Origin: Ignavibacteriales bacterium
GTDB taxonomy: Bacteria > Bacteroidota > Ignavibacteria > Ignavibacteriales > Ignavibacteriaceae
Assembly (NCBI GenBank): GCA_003142915.1
Contig: PLNZ01000206.1
Span: 1,225 to 9,640 of the forward strand
Direction of reading: 5' to 3'
Length of the DNA stretch: 8,416 bases
Shown: one piece after another, positions 6,598-8,416 of the stretch
Layout of the letters: every line of letters starts with the position of its first letter
Numbering within the stretch: position 1 is the stretch's first letter
Translations under genes and position numbers: made by a program
The notes under the pieces: model-generated
The model's input: only the letters and a program-made list of their open reading frames with translations
What the model was told of the DNA's origin: nothing
Database searches by the model: none

Positions 6598-7103
6598 GGA
6601 AGTTATGCTGATTTGATTAAGAGGATTAAATTATTGCTAAAATTTTAAGATTGATTGAGATTTGGAAACTTCTTTACAATTTAATATTGATAACTCAACA
6701 TTATATTAGGCAATATTTAGAGTGTAGTCGCTTTTAAAATTATGTCGATTTATACATTATCTCTTTATTTTAATAAATGCATAATTGCTTTTCTATGTCA
6801 TGAAATGTTTTGACAGCCAGGTAGTTGAAGTGCCGTTGCCATTTTGTTCAAAACACTACTTCCACTTTGGAATATTCCGTAAATGGCTTCTCTGATAAAG
6901 TGCCGCTTGATCGATGATTATCCAACGCTTATTTTGTTGCTGAATTTAGTGGTTTTTACTTTTCTCAAGTTTATGAGCTTTCCCTTTGGTAGTTCTTTTT
7001 TTCTGGCTACCATTCCTTTTCCCTTTCATCTTTATTAACGAACTCTAAGTCATTACTTTTTAAGCTATTATCCTATGTCTTTTTTGGGGAAAACTCTATA
7101 CTA
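6598..7103. other. Gene-poor A/T-rich spacer holding transposon debris
   Basis: About 500 bases separate the GH51 stop from the IS630 element. In 6598-6797 I see no credible frame, no strong terminator hairpin and no RNA gene. From 6798 to about 7025 the minus strand carries a decayed transposase fragment, listed separately. From 7026 to 7103 I see nothing recognisable apart from the CTA that forms the left side of the insertion target. Confidence 0.55.
6798..7025 (-). pseudogene. Remnant of a DDE transposase N-terminus, unrelated to the adjacent IS630
   Basis: On the minus strand the frame reads MVARKKELPKGKLINLRK from 7013, runs to SNKISVG, meets a TAA at 6920-6918, and continues in the same frame as SSIKRHFIREAIYGIFQSGS then SVLNKMATALQLPG before a TGA at 6800-6798. 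The REAIYGIFQSGS pattern with the following NKMATAL segment resembles the N-terminal region of IS4-like DDE transposases, just before their first catalytic aspartate. After LPGC a shifted frame gives KTFHDIEKQL, which could be the next family segment, suggesting a frameshift too. No catalytic domain follows. I read it as an old, truncated insertion; the family call rests on remembered pattern only. Confidence 0.45.
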
Positions 7104-7115
7104 TTGTTCTGTCCC
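7104..7115 (+). repeat. Left terminal inverted repeat of the IS630 element
   Basis: TTGTTCTGTCCC, directly after the duplicated TA at 7102-7103. Its partner at 8230-8241 differs at one position. Similarity does not extend further inward. Confidence 0.85.
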
Positions 7116-7151
7116 ACATATAAATAGACATTTAATAAATTAATTTTATAT

Positions 7152-7181
7152 ATTAGTATCAACAAAAAAAGAGATACTAAT
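7152..7181 (+). promoter_or_regulatory. Hairpin over the transposase start codon
   Basis: ATTAGTATC (7152-7160) and GATACTAAT (7173-7181) are exact reverse complements, forming a 9-bp stem around a 12-base A-rich loop. The right arm includes the first two bases of the ATG at 7180, and the loop contains the only purine-rich candidate ribosome-binding site. In RNA this would hinder initiation, a known way for insertion sequences to limit transposase synthesis. The stem is A/U-rich, so its strength is uncertain. Confidence 0.55.
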
Positions 7182-8244
7182 GAAACTAAACGAAACAGAA
7201 AAACAAGAACTACTGAAACTCATCAGGGGAAGAAATACAAAACAGAAAGTTGTGCTTCGTGCAAAAATAGTCATCAAATTATCGGAAGGAATACAGAAGA
7301 TAAATATTTCAAAAGAATTAGGCATTAACCGGAATACCGTTTATTTATGGGAAAAAAGATATAAAACCGGAGGAGTCAATAGTATACTAAAAGATGCCAG
7401 TAGACCGGGAAGGAAACCAAAAATAGATTCAGATAAAAAGGAAGCAATAATAGAAGCAACACTTCACACAAAGCCTAAGGATGGATCGCAACAATGGAGT
7501 GTTCGCCAAATGGCACTCGAACTAGGAGTTTCCCGGATGACGGTACACCGAATATGGAAAGGACATAATCTAAAACCACATTTAGTAAAACAGTTTAAGA
7601 TAAGCAATGACCCAAGATTTGTTGAGAAACTAAATGATGTAGTTGGTTTATATCTGAATCCACCTCAGAAAGCACTTGTTATCTGTGTTGATGAAAAGAG
7701 CCAAATACAAGCATTAGATAGGACTCAGCCGGGATTGCCGATGAAGCGGGGACGAAAAGGTACTATGACACATGATTATAAAAGGAACGGAACGACATCA
7801 CTTTTTGCGGCATTGAGTATGCTTGATGGGAAAGTAATTGGAGAATGTTACCAAAAACATACGCACAAAGAGTTTATCAAATTTCTGCAATTGGTAGATA
7901 GAAAAACGCCAAAGGAATTAGATTTGCACATGATAATGGATAATTACGGCACACATAAAACAGAGGATGTAAAGAAATGGTTAAAAAAACATCCGCGGTT
8001 TAGATTTCATTTTATACCTACATCATCATCATGGCTAAATATGGTAGAAAGATTTTTCAGTACAATAACAAATAAGATGATTAGGAGAGGTTCGTTTAAT
8101 TCGGTATCAGCATTAGAGTCAGCTATCCAATTATTTCTTACAAAGCATAACGAAATTCCAAAATTATTTAAATGGACAAAAGATGCTGAAACTATAATTG
8201 CAAAGGTTAACATATGTCGAGAAGCGTTAGGGACAGAACACTAG
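7180..8244 (+). CDS. IS630-family transposase
   Basis: A 354-residue DDE transposase that would cut out and insert the surrounding element at TA within CTAG. Residues about 20-75 form a helix-turn-helix (KINISKELGINRNTVYLWEK) followed by the basic SRPGRKPK linker. A second helix-turn-helix spans about 105-130 (WSVRQMALELGVSRMTVHRI). The catalytic triad is visible: D171 in VICVDEKSQIQALDRTQPGLP (split here as VICVDEKSQ and LDRTQPGLP), D254 in MIMDNYGTHK and E290 in PTSSSWLNMVERFFS, with the usual spacing of about 35 between the last two. Length is normal and no break is seen. The ATG at 7180 is the first plausible start, but the site before it (AAAAAAAGAG) is poor and lies in a hairpin. The TAG stop (8242-8244) is outside the element's own end: it is formed by the target TA plus the flanking G. 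Confidence 0.94.
   Translation: MKLNETEKQELLKLIRGRNTKQKVVLRAKIVIKLSEGIQKINISKELGINRNTVYLWEKRYKTGGVNSILKDASRPGRKPKIDSDKKEAIIEATLHTKPKDGSQQWSVRQMALELGVSRMTVHRIWKGHNLKPHLVKQFKISNDPRFVEKLNDVVGLYLNPPQKALVICVDEKSQIQALDRTQPGLPMKRGRKGTMTHDYKRNGTTSLFAALSMLDGKVIGECYQKHTHKEFIKFLQLVDRKTPKELDLHMIMDNYGTHKTEDVKKWLKKHPRFRFHFIPTSSSWLNMVERFFSTITNKMIRRGSFNSVSALESAIQLFLTKHNEIPKLFKWTKDAETIIAKVNICREALGTEH
8230..8241 (-). repeat. Right terminal inverted repeat of the IS630 element
   Basis: GGGACAGAACAC on the plus strand, followed by the duplicated TA at 8242-8243. It lies inside the transposase gene and encodes the final residues GTEH. Confidence 0.85.
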
Positions 8245-8254
8245 TTTGTATTAG

Positions 8255-8416
8255 TTAACACCCTCCAACAATACGCTTTGATTTCTTTGTTTCGCCAGAA
8301 CCCGACTTTTGTTTGTTCTGCTGAATTAAAATAGGTATTTTTACCGATGCTTCAGATCTGAACCTGTAAGTATCCGCTTCCTGCCTTCCGTGAGTACCTT
8401 CAGGCATTTTGAAATT
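8255..8416 (-). CDS. C-terminal end of an unidentified protein (partial)
   Basis: On the minus strand a frame is open from the window edge to a TAA at 8257-8255, giving 53 residues. It starts NFKMPEGTHGRQEADTYRFR and ends in a basic tail finishing KRIVGGC. The middle (TYRFRSEASVKIPIL) could be beta-strand. I do not recognise a family. It is convergent with the IS630 transposase, and the stop lies only 11 bases beyond the duplicated TA, so the element would have landed just past the gene's 3' end. With so little sequence it could still be a chance open frame. Confidence 0.4.
   Translation of the reverse strand, partial: NFKMPEGTHGRQEADTYRFRSEASVKIPILIQQNKQKSGSGETKKSKRIVGGC

Larger units (their letters stand above)
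7104..8241 (+). mobile_element. Complete IS630-family insertion sequence in a CTAG target
   Basis: The 1138-bp element starts with TTGTTCTGTCCC (7104-7115) and ends with GGGACAGAACAC (8230-8241), whose reverse complement matches the left end at 11 of 12 positions. It is flanked by TA on both sides (7102-7103 and 8242-8243); with the outer C (7101) and G (8244) this reconstructs a CTAG site with TA duplication, as expected for IS630 relatives. One intact transposase gene fills the element, and size and layout are typical. Intact ends, intact gene and intact target duplication indicate a recent, potentially active insertion. Confidence 0.88.

Noticed and set aside
6598..6797. Rho-independent terminator after the GH51 gene
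   Set aside because: There are many A/T runs but no GC-containing stem followed by a T-tract that I could support.
1..8416. CRISPR array, tRNA or rRNA
   Set aside because: No regularly spaced direct repeats and no recognisable tRNA or rRNA sequence were seen on either strand.

Overview
The window looks like a piece of a polysaccharide-utilisation region from a moderately AT-rich Gram-negative bacterium of the Bacteroidota/FCB type. This is inferred from signal peptides ending in AQ, AK or SQ, from secreted GH2 and GH51 enzymes of the kind common in that group, and from A/T-rich spacers. One gene has a strong AAGGAGG ribosome-binding site and one promoter resembles TTGACA/TATAAT. Neither is typical of Bacteroides itself, so a deeper FCB lineage is possible. 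The species cannot be named from this window.

Layout. Positions 4116 down to 1 on the minus strand hold a probable operon: two paralogous secreted proteins of unknown function (4116-3070 and 3073-1958, sharing an ATGA overlap), then a GH2 beta-mannosidase-like enzyme that runs off the left edge. The GH2 frame is cut by one in-frame TAA at 662-660. Beyond it the same frame stays open for 219 codons and carries both catalytic glutamates. Positions 4117-4524 form a divergent control region with candidate promoters in both directions, several CG-centred TTnCGnAA boxes and two larger palindromes. On the plus strand, 4525-6597 encodes a secreted GH51 alpha-L-arabinofuranosidase.

The right part is mobile-element territory. 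It holds a decayed N-terminal fragment of a DDE transposase (about 7025-6798, minus strand) and a complete IS630-family element (7104-8241) with matching ends. The element sits in a CTAG target, and the TAG stop of its transposase is supplied by the duplicated TA plus the flanking G. To its right is the 3' end of a further minus-strand frame (8416-8255) that leaves the window.

How the genes may work together (inference). The GH51 enzyme would remove arabinofuranosyl side chains. The GH2 enzyme, if intact, would release terminal beta-linked sugars such as mannose. The paired unknown proteins may bind or modify the same glycan. The shared boxes in the divergent spacer suggest one regulator controls both directions. 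The broken GH2 gene and the nearby transposon debris suggest the locus is partly decaying.
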